From CAUZWH01 sp965224275 (GTDB lineage Bacteria; Pseudomonadota; Alphaproteobacteria; SHVV01): a DNA stretch of 64,000 nucleotides. Positions 1 through 8,415 of the stretch are shown here, piece by piece (the first letter of the stretch is position 1; the number at the start of each line of letters is the position of its first letter). Below the pieces are notes generated by a model. It did not search any database, was not told where the DNA came from, and saw nothing but the letters and a program-made list of their open reading frames with translations. The stretch lies in assembly GCA_965224275.1 (NCBI GenBank), contig CBDCYR010000001.1, positions 124,001 through 188,000 of the forward strand, written 5' to 3'. Position numbers and translations under genes: made by a program.

Positions 1-482
1 TCGCGTCGGATGAGCTGGTCTGCGGTGCGGCCCTGGCGTCCGGCACGGAGTTCGGCCTCGAGATGGTTGACCAGGTCGACGACGTTGTAGAAGCGGCCGC
101 GTGCGGCCTTGCGGATGCAGGCGCGGGCGATGGCGACGGCGAGATGGGTCTTGCCGGTGCCGGTGCCGCCGACCAGCACGATGTTGCGCTTGCCCTCCAG
201 GAAGCCACCTGTGGCGAGTTCCTGGATCAGGGGCTCGTTGACCGGTGAGGCGGCGAAGTCGAAGTCGGCCAGCTCCTTGGCCGTCGGCAGCCTGGCGGAC
301 GCCATCTGGTACTTGATGGAGCGCGCCTGCTTGTCGGCGACCTCGGTCTGCAGCAGCGTACCGATGATCTGCTGCACCGGATGACGGCGCTTGAGACCGT
401 CGGCGAGGATGTCGTCGTAGGCGGCGCGCATGCCCGCGAGCTTCAACGCCGTCATCATCGCCAGCACCTCATGACGCTCCAT
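1..482 (-). CDS. istB: IS21-family helper ATPase IstB (copy 1, 3' end outside window)
   Basis: AAA+ ATPase that assists the IstA transposase in IS21 transposition. Only the first ~160 codons are in the window; they match the complete copy at 7687-8415, offset by 7933 bases. The ATG at 480-482 overlaps the end of istA by 14 bases, the usual istA-istB coupling. The Walker A motif GGTGTGKTH is present. One visible difference from copy 2 changes Pro to Thr on the opposite strand reading (a/c near 395). The stop codon lies left of the window. Confidence 0.9.
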   Translation of the reverse strand, partial: MERHEVLAMMTALKLAGMRAAYDDILADGLKRRHPVQQIIGTLLQTEVADKQARSIKYQMASARLPTAKELADFDFAASPVNEPLIQELATGGFLEGKRNIVLVGGTGTGKTHLAVAIARACIRKAARGRFYNVVDLVNHLEAELRAGRQGRTADQLIRR

Positions 483-1983
483 GACCGGCCTCCCTCAGGC
501 GATCGTAGCGCTGACAGTCGGCCACCGGCCGGTGGCGAAGCTGCAGGCCCTCGGGCGTCGGGATGGTCGCCGGCGGTGCCGGCTGGCACTGCCGGGCGAG
601 GATGTTGAGCACGACGTCGGCGCTGCAGGCGCCGAAGTCGAGCGCCTCGGCACAGGCCGCCTCGACCGCCTCCAGCCCGTCCTCCTGAACCGCCGCGAGG
701 ATCCTCACGAACTGCCTGTCACCGTCGTCGCAACCCGTCAGCCGGGCCCGTATGCGGCCGAGCGCGCCGGGCAGTTGCCAGCCCTTGAAGGGCGCGCCGT
801 TCCTCAGCGCACCAGGCTTCCGCGTCAGGATCGGCACGTAGTGCCACGGATCGTAGGCGATCTCGCCGCGCCCGAAGCTCCGGGGATGCTCGGCGACGGT
901 CTCGCCGTCCTGGCGGATGACGATCCGATCGGCGTAGGCCCGCACGTCGACCGGCCGCCCGACGGCACGGGCGGCGACGCTGTAGTGGTTGTTGTCGAAG
1001 CGCACCAGACAGGTCTTGGACACCGCCACCTCGGTGGCGTGGAAGCCGTCGAAGGGGCCGCGATAGGCCATCAGGAAGGGCCGCTCCTCCTCGAACACCT
1101 GCCACACCGTCTTGCCCTCGATCGTCGGATGCGGCCGCTTCTTGGCGTCCTCGATACACCGATCCATCAGCCACGCGTTGATCTCGGCGTAGGAGCGGCC
1201 CCGCGGGATGGGCACGAACAGGCGGCCGCGGACGTCACCCACCTGCCTCTCGACCTGCCCCTTCTCCCAGCCCGCACCCGGAGTGCACGCCACCGGCTCC
1301 ACCAGATGGTGGGAGCACAGCTCCAGAAAGCGCCGGTTGTAGGCGCGCTCCTTGCCCACGAAGACCATGCTCACCGCCGTCTTCATGTTGTCGTAGATGC
1401 CCCGCCGGCAGACCCCGCCGAAGAAGTGGAAGGCCCGTTCGTGCGCCTCGAACACCATCTCCTGGCTCTCGCGCGGGAAGATCTGAACCAGCTGCATGCG
1501 GCTGTAGCAGAGCCGCATGTGCGCCGCCTTCACCTTGGTCGTCACACCCGACAGGCGCGCGTACTCGTGGCTCCAGTCGAACTGGTAGGCCTCGCCGGGA
1601 TCGAAGCTCAGCGGCACAAAACCCTGCGACGGCGACAACAGCCGCCACCGCCGACGCCAGGTCCTGGCGTAGCGGCGCACCGCGTCGTAGCCGCCGCCAT
1701 AGCCCAGAGCCGCAAGATCTTCATGAATCCGCAGCAGAGACAGCCGATCCCGGCGCGGCTTCTTCTCGTTGGCCTCCAGCTGGCGCTCGAGCTCATCCAC
1801 CCACGGTCCAAGCTTCGGCATCGGCTGGATCTTGCGCGCGTAGCTGTACGAGGTCTCATCGCCCCGCACCACCTTGCGCACCGTGTTCTTCGAAACCCTC
1901 AAATCCCGGGCGATCTTCTTGATCGGAACGCCCCTCACCAGATGATCCCGACGGATCCGTGCAATCGTCTCCACTACCAGCAT
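469..1983 (-). CDS. istA: IS21-family transposase IstA (copy 1)
   Basis: DDE transposase of about 504 residues. An N-terminal helix-turn-helix region (IKKIARDLRVSKNTVRKVVR) is followed by the rve-type catalytic core (FDWSHEY, then YDNMKTAV, with the Glu region at GWEKGQVERQ) and the C-terminal domain usual for IstA. I chose the ATG at 1983, which has a GAGG 8 bases upstream, over the GTG three codons earlier, which has no spaced ribosome site. Nearly identical to 8402-9916 (for example Ala versus Glu in SYSY(A/E)RKI). The long opposite-strand frame is a shadow. Confidence 0.93.
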   Translation of the reverse strand: MLVVETIARIRRDHLVRGVPIKKIARDLRVSKNTVRKVVRGDETSYSYARKIQPMPKLGPWVDELERQLEANEKKPRRDRLSLLRIHEDLAALGYGGGYDAVRRYARTWRRRWRLLSPSQGFVPLSFDPGEAYQFDWSHEYARLSGVTTKVKAAHMRLCYSRMQLVQIFPRESQEMVFEAHERAFHFFGGVCRRGIYDNMKTAVSMVFVGKERAYNRRFLELCSHHLVEPVACTPGAGWEKGQVERQVGDVRGRLFVPIPRGRSYAEINAWLMDRCIEDAKKRPHPTIEGKTVWQVFEEERPFLMAYRGPFDGFHATEVAVSKTCLVRFDNNHYSVAARAVGRPVDVRAYADRIVIRQDGETVAEHPRSFGRGEIAYDPWHYVPILTRKPGALRNGAPFKGWQLPGALGRIRARLTGCDDGDRQFVRILAAVQEDGLEAVEAACAEALDFGACSADVVLNILARQCQPAPPATIPTPEGLQLRHRPVADCQRYDRLREAGHGAS

Positions 1984-2048
1984 CTCCCCCACCTCGTCTG
2001 TCCAAACAACGAGGTGTGTTCAAGAGCACAAAACCAGGGGGGTCATCT

Positions 2049-2060
2049 GTGGACGCCTCC
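2049..2060 (+). repeat. Subterminal inverted repeat of the IS1111-type element (left)
   Basis: GTGGACGCCTCC, exactly inverted at 3410-3421. It lies a few bases inside the element boundary, not at the tip, as in IS1111-group elements. Confidence 0.85.
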
Positions 2061-2099
2061 GTTGATGCAAGCATTTCTTTGAACGTCTCGGGGCATGTG

Positions 2100-2230
2100 G
2101 TCAGGTGCGGTCATCTGTCCGGCCTCATGATGCGGCTGGTTTGACGCCGCAGGCCCGTATGGAGATGCGCGAACCGGGTCCAAGATCAATTTTGCGGGCT
2201 TGAAAGCCCCTTGACCCACCGCTGGTTTTC
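2100..2230 (-). ncRNA. Candidate bridge RNA of the IS1111-type element
   Basis: Read on the transposase strand, this segment contains GGGTCAA (2217 to 2211), equal to the left half plus core of the target, and CAAAATTGA (2194 to 2186), complementary to the right half. They sit in a predicted stem / internal loop / stem: GGGTCAAG pairs with CTTGGACCC allowing one bulged base, and GGGCT pairs with AGCCC inside. Further 3', ACAGATGA (2118 to 2111) is complementary to the element's own left end TCATCTGT, and CATCA nearby matches the right end. Target loop first and donor loop second is the order known for IS110-family bridge RNAs. RNA ends are not determined. Confidence 0.7.
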
Positions 2231-2317
2231 CCGATCCCGTCTCGATTGACCGTTTGCCCTTACTCGTCCTCCGACCTGCTCACACCCCCGACGTCATTCC
2301 GCGAGGTTGCCGCCGTG

Positions 2318-3346
2318 TCAGGCAGCAGCCGGCGCGAAACCTCGGTAGGTCTCCTTGCGTGTCATGAGCACCCAGACGATGCGCGCCATCTTGTTGGCCA
2401 GCGCCACCGCGACAAGCATTCGCGGCTTGCGCGCCAGCATCCTGGCCAGCCAGGGGTCGTTCGTTTCGCCGCGCCTGACCGCCGAGCTGACGACAGCCAT
2501 GGCGCCGATGATCAAGAGGCGCCTGAGATCGCGTTGGCCCATCTTCGATATCCTGCCAAGCCTCGGCTTGCCGCCGGTCGTGTGTTGTCGCGGCACGAGG
2601 CCCAGCCAGGCAGAGAAGTCGCGGCCGCGCCGAAAGCTCTCCATCGGCGGCGCGAAGGCCTGGAGCGCCATCGCGCTGATCGGCCCGATCCCTGGGATGG
2701 TCATCAGCCGTGCCGCCTGCTCGTCCTGACGCGCGCAGGCGCGGAGCTCCTTTTCCAATCCGCCGATCTTCGCGTCGAGGTCAGCGATCTGACCGAGCAG
2801 AACGCCGCCCAGCGCGCGGACCGCTCCCGGTAGTCCCGAACCCGGATCCTCGAGTGCCGATGCCAGCCGACCGACATGAGCCACACCCTGCGGGGCAACG
2901 ACGCCGAACTCCGCCAGATGCCCCCGCAGCGCGTTGATCGTCTGCGTGCGCTGGCGCACCAGAAGATCGCGCGTGTGGAACAGCATCGCCCTTGCCTGTT
3001 GCTCTTCCCCCTTCACCGCCACAAAGCGCATGGTCGGGCGCTGCGCCGCCTCGCAGATCGCCTCCGCGTCCGCCGCGTCGTTCTTCTGCCGCTTCACGAA
3101 CGGCTTCACGTAGATCGGTGGGATCAGCCTCACATCGTGGCCGAGCTGCATAATCTCTCGGCCCCAATGGTGAGCGCTCGCACAGGCCTCCATCGCCACA
3201 ACGCAGCGCGGTAGTGCGGCGAGAAAGTACAGCAGCTTCTCCCGACTAACCTTCCTACGGAACGCGACCGAACCGTCCGCCCGAGCACCGTGAAGCTGAA
3301 AGCTGCGCTTCGCCAGATCGATCCCGATGATGTTAACCTGTTCCAT
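2318..3346 (-). CDS. IS110-family transposase (DEDD recombinase)
   Basis: 342 residues starting at MEQVNIIGIDLAKRSF. The N-terminal RuvC-like DEDD domain shows Asp in GIDLAK, Glu in VVAMEACA and the two Asp of NDAADAEAI. The C-terminal transposase_20 region has IPGIGPISAMAL and a Ser-containing SFRRGRDFSAWLGLVP segment, the usual site of the serine nucleophile. The frame stays open upstream to 3886 through the IS21 end, but the start at 3346 is set by family length and by AGGAGGC upstream. It probably works with the RNA from its 3' segment to recombine target and element ends. Confidence 0.93.
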   Translation of the reverse strand: MEQVNIIGIDLAKRSFQLHGARADGSVAFRRKVSREKLLYFLAALPRCVVAMEACASAHHWGREIMQLGHDVRLIPPIYVKPFVKRQKNDAADAEAICEAAQRPTMRFVAVKGEEQQARAMLFHTRDLLVRQRTQTINALRGHLAEFGVVAPQGVAHVGRLASALEDPGSGLPGAVRALGGVLLGQIADLDAKIGGLEKELRACARQDEQAARLMTIPGIGPISAMALQAFAPPMESFRRGRDFSAWLGLVPRQHTTGGKPRLGRISKMGQRDLRRLLIIGAMAVVSSAVRRGETNDPWLARMLARKPRMLVAVALANKMARIVWVLMTRKETYRGFAPAAA

Positions 3347-3409
3347 GGATGCCTCCTCCTCTGGGGGTTGGTCACACCACCACCTTGGCACACTGCGATG
3401 CCGTCGGGA

Positions 3410-3421
3410 GGAGGCGTCCAC
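3410..3421 (-). repeat. Subterminal inverted repeat of the IS1111-type element (right)
   Basis: GGAGGCGTCCAC, the inverse of 2049-2060, seven bases from the right boundary. Confidence 0.85.
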
Positions 3422-3482
3422 TCCATCAATTTTGGACGCCGATAACCCCCAATAGGGGGTCAATATTCCACGCCGAACAACA

Positions 3483-4243
3483 GCCGCCGGCTCTACGCGA
3501 CGGAGAACGACTTCGAGGGCGAGCGCGGCGTTATCGGTATCTACGCCGCCGACCGGGGCTACCGCCGTATCGGCGAGATCGCCTCCCACGGCATGGGATG
3601 CCACGAAGTCGCTTTTCTCCGCGACGGCGACACGTTGGTGGTCGCTAATGGCGGCATTCTGACGCGGCCGGACCTTCCGCGCGTCAAGCTCAACGTTCCG
3701 ACAATGTCGCCATCGCTCTGCTATATCGACAGGCGCAGCGGTACATTGCTGGAACGGCGCCGCCTCGACCGCAGCCTGCATCGACTGAGCATCCGTCACC
3801 TCGCCGTTGCCATCGACGGGACGGTTGGGATCGCGATGCAGTATGAGGGCCCCGCCCGCGATCTCGTGCCGCTTGTCGCGTCGCATCGGCGTGGCGAAGC
3901 GCTATCCCTTTTCCGTGGGCCGGCCCACATTGTGCGGGCCATGAAGCAGTACTGCGGCAGCGTCTGCTTCGATCGGGGCGGGCACATACTGGCTGTCTCG
4001 AGCCCGCGCGGCCATGTCATCACCTTCTGGGATGCCCGCGGTGGCGCCTTCATTGCCGAGATACCGGTTGCCGATGGCAGTGGCGTTGCGCCCAGCGCCA
4101 CACGCGGGGAGTTCCTGGTGAGCAGCGGCGATGGCAGTGTGTTCGTCGCTAACCTGCGGGCGGCTGCCGCGACGTCACGGGCGATCGTGAGAGACCCGCG
4201 CAATTGCTGGGACAACCACCTCGTTGCTGCAGTGCCGACCTAG
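3483..4243 (+). pseudogene. DUF1513 protein, 5' end removed by IS21
   Basis: About 253 codons remain in frame from the IS21 end, beginning RRLYATENDFEGERGVIG, which is internal to DUF1513 proteins (beta-propeller-like periplasmic proteins of about 360 residues). Later motifs GMGCHEV, VANGGILTRPD and the C-terminal DNHLVAA segment fit the family. In proteobacteria DUF1513 genes usually close an operon with imelysin-like iron proteins and a di-heme oxidoreductase; those partners would lie left of the IS. The start, signal peptide and promoter are lost, so it is presumably non-functional. Confidence 0.75.
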
Positions 4244-4764
4244 TGGATTGTTGCTGACTGGGCGTGTGGCCATATCGCCCTCGGCCCGGGCGTCGCCGGA
4301 TCGACCCGAAGCGACAGGGTTACAGCGTTGCGGCGCAGGATACGGGCGAAGCCGATCGACACGTGCATGAGGTCGTCGTAGGCGGACGGCTTGATCATCC
4401 ACCTTGCCAACGCGCGCGCAAGATGCGGCTGCCCGTTCTGGCACGCCGCGACGAGACACACGACCCAAGCTTCATCCACTCCGAGCCCCGGATAGCAGGG
4501 TGCATGGAGGGAGAACGCCCTGCGTGCATGGCCGCGCAGGCATCGAACCAGTCGGCCGAGGAAGACCAACGCCATTTCTCCGTCCCCATTGCCGAGGCTG
4601 GCGAAGAGCTCGTGCTGGATCCGCATCCTCAGATGGCGGTGGCGGCCGCTGTGGCCCAAGACGAAGCGGCGGAACGAAAGCACGACGAGACGTTCCGCCG
4701 GTTCCAGTTCGTCGATGGTGGTTGGCCAGACGTTCGCTCCGTGTTCGATGCTGAATGCGGGCAT
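4240..4764 (-). CDS. Uncharacterised protein in iron locus
   Basis: 174 residues, not recognised. It begins MPAFSIEHGANVWPTT and is rich in Arg, His and Leu with an amphipathic central part (LARALARWM); no signal peptide or membrane segment. It converges on the DUF1513 remnant with a 4-base overlap of stop codons and lies 35 bases downstream of the DUF2218 gene on the same strand, so the two are probably one transcript. With Fur-box-like sites upstream of that transcript, an iron-related role is an inference only. Confidence 0.55.
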   Translation of the reverse strand: MPAFSIEHGANVWPTTIDELEPAERLVVLSFRRFVLGHSGRHRHLRMRIQHELFASLGNGDGEMALVFLGRLVRCLRGHARRAFSLHAPCYPGLGVDEAWVVCLVAACQNGQPHLARALARWMIKPSAYDDLMHVSIGFARILRRNAVTLSLRVDPATPGPRAIWPHAQSATIH

Positions 4765-4799
4765 GATTGGACCCCCTGTTCTCGAAGTGAGGGAAACCG

Positions 4800-5093
4800 T
4801 CAGGCCGATTCCCTCACCCAGGCGATCTCTAGCTTCTCGCGAAAGGTAAACCGTTCGAGATGCGAGCCGACCACGTCCTCGACGCGCTGCAGCGACTCTT
4901 GGTCGTCGGCGCTGGCCGACATGGTCAGCGCATCGTTTTCGGCCACCAGTTCACAGCGCCCGAAGTCGAACGAGATGCGGCCATGTTCGGCGTCGAACTC
5001 GACCTCGATCCGGTGACCGAAGTGCTTGCACAGTTGCTGGAGGTAGGAGCTCGCCCGTTCGGAGCGAATGGTTGAGGTCGATGCGAGGCTCAT
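4800..5093 (-). CDS. DUF2218 domain protein
   Basis: 97 residues, full length for DUF2218. Typical positions are visible: YLQQLCKHFGHRIEVEFD near the start, ISFDFGRCEL in the middle, and the C-terminal HLERFTFREKLEIAW. Members are small cytoplasmic proteins often encoded beside siderophore or iron-uptake genes; the biochemical role is not known to me. The promoter side holds Fur-box-like sites (5362-5382 and 5417-5437), so iron-repressed expression with the downstream 174-residue gene is likely. Confidence 0.8.
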   Translation of the reverse strand: MSLASTSTIRSERASSYLQQLCKHFGHRIEVEFDAEHGRISFDFGRCELVAENDALTMSASADDQESLQRVEDVVGSHLERFTFREKLEIAWVRESA

Positions 5094-5361
5094 GGGTATC
5101 GCCTTTCTTGTGCTCCCGAACGATGGCCTGTCGGGCCGCTACACCCGGTCGCCGCGGCCCGTTGACACAGGTGCTCCAGCACCCGCGGCGCGCCGCTGAC
5201 TTCAAAGGGGATCGCCGGGACCGTCGAAGTCCTCGACGAACAAAGCGTCGATATTCGCCGGCGTCGCGTGGCCCGCGTCGCGCTCGGTTGCGCCGTCATC
5301 GAGTGACCCATGCGCTGGCTCTCCGCCTGACTCCCGCTTTCTCCCATCTGCATCGTAAAAT

Positions 5362-5382
5362 GCAAATGACAATCATTCGCAT
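5362..5382 (-). promoter_or_regulatory. Fur-box-like operator 1
   Basis: GCAAATGACAATCATTCGCAT, close to the 19-bp Fur consensus with a near-palindromic ATGACAATCAT core. About 270 bases upstream of the DUF2218 gene, in the divergent region. Confidence 0.7.
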
Positions 5383-5416
5383 ACTTAGCGACTTGCGGCT
5401 ATGCTGGTCAAGCAAA

Positions 5417-5437
5417 ATGCGAATGATTGTCATTAGC
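5417..5437 (+). promoter_or_regulatory. Fur-box-like operator 2 (inverted)
   Basis: ATGCGAATGATTGTCATTAG is the inverse of site 1 apart from two outer bases. Sites 1 and 2 are about 55 bases apart centre to centre, in opposite orientation. Confidence 0.7.
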
Positions 5438-5582
5438 AGTTGGACGAGACGCCGATGGTGGGAGGAGGAGACGTCGCCGTAGCCTGCGGCAGGGTGTGGG
5501 CAACAGGCTCTCGCGGGCGGAGATCGGAGGGCGCCGGCTGTGGCTCGCGAAACCACCCTCGTCGGCGTGGACAACTAATTGT

Positions 5583-5601
5583 GAGTGACAATCATTCGCA
5601 T
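5583..5601 (+). promoter_or_regulatory. Fur-box-like operator 3
   Basis: GAGTGACAATCATTCGCAT, same core as sites 1 and 2, about 100 bases upstream of the ferric binding protein start. Best placed to repress that gene when iron is plentiful. Confidence 0.72.
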
Positions 5602-5697
5602 AAACGCTATACGAGAGCGGATCCGGGTGGGAGAGGCCGGCGTTGGCGGAAAGGCGCGAATTTCATCGCAAACCCGGAGCAAGGAGGAACACAGAAC

Positions 5698-6723
5698 ATG
5701 CACCAACGACTTCATTGGGCGATCGCCGCGTGTCTGGCACTGTCGTTCATCGTGGTGAGCCCGGTCGCCAACGCGGCGGATGAGCTCAACATCTATTCCT
5801 ATCGCCAGTCGTTCCTGACCAAGCCGTTCATCGAGAGGTTCGAGAAGGAGACCGGCACCAAGGTCAACATCGTTTTCATGAAGAAGGGGATGCTCGAGCG
5901 GCTCAAGGCCGAGGCCGCCAACAGCCCCGCCGACGTGATCATGACGGTCGACATCGCGCGGTTGCACGCCCTGGCGGAAGCCGATCTGCTGCAACCTGTC
6001 GAATCCGCTGTTCTCGAGCAGAACATCCCGGCGCAATATCGCGCGAAGGACGGGCTCTGGTTCGGCCTGACGACACGCGCCCGCATCATCTACGCCTCCA
6101 GGGATCGGGTTAAGCCGGACGAGATTCGCGACTACGAAGATCTCGCTGACGCGAAATGGCGCGGCCGCATCTGCACCCGATCAGGTTACCACACCTACCA
6201 ACTCGGCCTGCTCTCTTCCATCGTGCTGCACAAGGGCGAGGCCGCCGCGGAGCAGTGGCTGCGCGGCGTGAGGGCCAATCTGGCGCGCAAGCCGCAGGGG
6301 AACGATCGCGCGCAGGTCAAGGCGATCAGCCAGGGCGTTTGCGATCTCTCGCTCGGCAACAGCTACTACTACGGCAAGATGACCACAAACCCTGATCAGA
6401 AGGCGTGGGCCGACGCGGTGAGGGTCGTCTTTCCCAACCAGAACAACCGCGGCACCCACGTCAACATCAGCGGCGCGGCGGTGACCAAGGCCTCGAAGAA
6501 CCGTGCCAACGCGGTCCGGTTCCTGGAGTTCCTGAGTTCGGAGGCGGCCCAGCGGCTCTACGCGCAGCAAAACTTCGAATACCCCGTGAAGAAAGGCGTG
6601 CCATGGGATCCGATGGTGGAATCGTGGGGGCGCTTCGAGCCTGACACCAGGAGCCTGTACGACGTGGCCGGGCTGAACAGCGTGGCGGCCAAGATCGTCG
6701 ACCGCGTCGGCTACGACGAGTAG
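5698..6723 (+). CDS. Fe(3+) ABC transporter substrate-binding protein (FbpA/FutA type)
   Basis: 341 residues. An N-terminal signal peptide (hydrophobic stretch ending ANAADELNIYSYR) sends it to the periplasm. It is a type-II binding-protein fold with the ferric-ligand tyrosine region GNSYYYGKM in the C-lobe and ERFEKETGTKVN in the N-lobe. I chose the ATG at 5698 because AAGGAGGA lies 10 bases upstream; the open frame begins 258 bases earlier but that part is promoter with Fur boxes. No permease or ATPase gene follows: the next sequence is a hairpin and then gene fragments cut by IS21, so it is an orphan binding protein here. Confidence 0.93.
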   Translation: MHQRLHWAIAACLALSFIVVSPVANAADELNIYSYRQSFLTKPFIERFEKETGTKVNIVFMKKGMLERLKAEAANSPADVIMTVDIARLHALAEADLLQPVESAVLEQNIPAQYRAKDGLWFGLTTRARIIYASRDRVKPDEIRDYEDLADAKWRGRICTRSGYHTYQLGLLSSIVLHKGEAAAEQWLRGVRANLARKPQGNDRAQVKAISQGVCDLSLGNSYYYGKMTTNPDQKAWADAVRVVFPNQNNRGTHVNISGAAVTKASKNRANAVRFLEFLSSEAAQRLYAQQNFEYPVKKGVPWDPMVESWGRFEPDTRSLYDVAGLNSVAAKIVDRVGYDE

Positions 6724-6737
6724 CCAGCTTCGCGAAC

Positions 6738-6763
6738 GTGGAGGCCGTCGTTTCGGCCTCCAC
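6738..6763 (+). terminator. Terminator-like hairpin after the iron-binding protein
   Basis: GTGGAGGCCG ... CGGCCTCCAC, perfect 10-bp stem with a 6-base loop, 15 bases past the stop. No T run follows, so intrinsic termination is uncertain. The rest of 6764-7017 shows nothing recognisable. Confidence 0.5.
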
Positions 6764-7017
6764 CCCGTCGGTCTGCGGGTTGGCCAAGCGGGTCGCGGTC
6801 GCGGCACGGCGATCGGGTGGGAGGGGCGCTATCCGCAGCCGGGACGGAGACCGCCGGACCGGCGGCGGGATCTGAACCGCGCAGCATGAGTGAATGGGCT
6901 GTTCCCCGGCAACAACACCGATCAACCGTGAACGGTCAGGGCGCCGGCCAGCATAGCGCTCTCGCGGCAATCGCCGGCGATCACAGGCCGACAGCCTCAA
7001 AAGGCACTTTCCTTCGT

Positions 7018-7486
7018 TCAGTGAACCGATGCCAGTCCATAGACCGGGGTGACGTCCATCTCATGACTGGCGTGGAATCCTCGGCCTTTCGCGCTTAGCG
7101 ACAGGCGCCTGCCTCGGCGGTCAACTGGGTCGACCTGCTTCGTCACAAGACCCTTGGCTTCAAGAGTGCTCAGCGTCTGCGACAACGTCCCCTTCGTGAG
7201 CCCCAGATAGGCCGTCAATCGAAGGCGAGTCGTATGGTGACGGTTCCGACCGTTCTCAGCAACCCATGGATCCCGAAGATACGGCCACGACGCGGCCCAC
7301 GCCGAGAACGAGCCGCCGTTGGCACGAATCTCATCAGCAAATATGCCGTTTTGTCCCTGAAAGCGAAGATCCGCCCGTCCGGGATTGAGGGCAAGGAACA
7401 CACCTCGTGGCTTCGTGAGCGGGCCAAGAAAGAGTTGGGGCAAAGCATCCCACTCAACGGCACCGTCGTCCTTTCCCTTATACGAC
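7018..7486 (-). pseudogene. Chimera of two gene fragments: unknown protein plus MarR-type wing helix
   Basis: One open frame joins two unrelated pieces. The upstream piece (about 7486-7225) reads GAVEWDALPQLFLGPL, VFLALNPGRADL, RNRHHTTRLR and runs straight into the IS21 left end, so its start is lost; NPG plus RNRHH recalls uracil-DNA-glycosylase-like proteins but this is tentative. The downstream piece (about 7215-7070) is a MarR winged helix: YLGLTKGTLSQTLSTLEAKG, then VDPVDRRGRRLSLSAKG, without the N-terminal helices of MarR. Neither piece is complete, so function is unlikely. Confidence 0.55.
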
Positions 7487-7686
7487 TGTCAATCGGCGTC
7501 CAAAATTGACCCCCAATCGGCGTGCAATATTGACCCCCCTGAGCGGCACGGCGGAGGTTGTCCCGGTAGTCAATAGGGGGGACCCGAGCGGCTTCGTGTA
7601 GCGCCTTGCGGTGCGCGGAGCGAAGCCGCGTGGGAGGTACGGGTTGACCCAGCGGGGCAAGCGGGCCGCAGGCACGGCCTGCCGGG

Positions 7687-8415
7687 TCAGCAGCGGTTCT
7701 TGAAGCGCCAGCTCTCGTTGCCGGTCTCGATGATCTCGCAATGGTGGGTCAGGCGGTCGAGCAGGGCTGTGGTCATCTTGGGGTCGCCGAAGACGGAGGG
7801 CCATTCGCCGAAAGCGAGGTTGGTGGTGACGATGATCGAGGTGCGCTCGTAGAGCCGGCTCATCAGATGGAACAGCAGCTGGCCGCCGGCCTGGGCGAAG
7901 GGCAGGTAGCCGAGTTCGTCGAGGATGACGAAGTCGCGTCGGATGAGCTGGTCTGCGGTGCGGCCCTGGCGTCCGGCACGGAGTTCGGCCTCGAGATGGT
8001 TGACCAGGTCGACGACGTTGTAGAAGCGGCCGCGTGCGGCCTTGCGGATGCAGGCGCGGGCGATGGCGACGGCGAGATGGGTCTTGCCGGTGCCGGTGCC
8101 GCCGACCAGCACGATGTTGCGCTTGCCCTCCAGGAAGCCACCTGTGGCGAGTTCCTGGATCAGGGGCTCGTTGACCGGTGAGGCGGCGAAGTCGAAGTCG
8201 GCCAGCTCCTTGGCCGTCGGCAGCCTGGCGGACGCCATCTGGTACTTGATGGAGCGCGCCTGCTTGTCGGCGACCTCGGTCTGCAGCAGCGTACCGATGA
8301 TCTGCTGCACCGGATGACGGCGCTTGAGCCCGTCGGCGAGGATGTCGTCGTAGGCGGCGCGCATGCCCGCGAGCTTCAACGCCGTCATCATCGCCAGCAC
8401 CTCATGACGCTCCAT
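7687..8415 (-). CDS. istB: IS21-family helper ATPase IstB (copy 2)
   Basis: 242 residues, full family length. Walker A GGTGTGKTH, Walker B FVILDELGYL and the sensor region IIVTTNLAFGEW are all present. It forms the helper oligomer that loads IstA on target DNA. The start overlaps the end of istA by 14 bases, and the stop lies 200 bases from the left end of the element. Confidence 0.95.
   Translation of the reverse strand: MERHEVLAMMTALKLAGMRAAYDDILADGLKRRHPVQQIIGTLLQTEVADKQARSIKYQMASARLPTAKELADFDFAASPVNEPLIQELATGGFLEGKRNIVLVGGTGTGKTHLAVAIARACIRKAARGRFYNVVDLVNHLEAELRAGRQGRTADQLIRRDFVILDELGYLPFAQAGGQLLFHLMSRLYERTSIIVTTNLAFGEWPSVFGDPKMTTALLDRLTHHCEIIETGNESWRFKNRC

Larger units (their letters stand above)
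2046..3428 (-). mobile_element. IS110-family (IS1111-type) element nested in the IS21 end
   Basis: Boundaries come from the intact site in the second IS21 copy (9969-9990): the uninterrupted sequence GGGGGGTCAATTTTGG is split here so that TCA appears at both junctions (2043-2045 and 3426-3428). About 1.38 kb. There are 12-bp subterminal inverted repeats just inside the ends and one DEDD-type transposase. The long non-coding segment (271 bases) is downstream of the transposase and only about 80 bases lie upstream. Subterminal repeats plus a 3' non-coding segment are the layout of the IS1111 subgroup. Confidence 0.9.
1..3482. mobile_element. IS21-family element, copy 1, interrupted by an IS110-family element
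   Basis: The right end is recognised by comparison with copy 2: both finish at the same inverted-repeat end (CGCCGAACAACA, here 3471-3482). Copy 1 matches copy 2 from base 1 to 2045, is interrupted by an IS110-family insertion, and resumes at 3426. The left end is outside the window. The right end lies inside a DUF1513 gene, which it truncates. Confidence 0.88.

Noticed and set aside
481..2082. Long plus-strand open frames opposite istA (481-2082 and 8414-10084)
   Set aside because: They mirror a well-supported transposase, have no recognisable motifs, and their composition is that of an antisense shadow in GC-rich DNA.
6724..7017. Remnant of a ferric-iron permease after the binding protein
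   Set aside because: No frame in this stretch gives a membrane segment or transporter motif.
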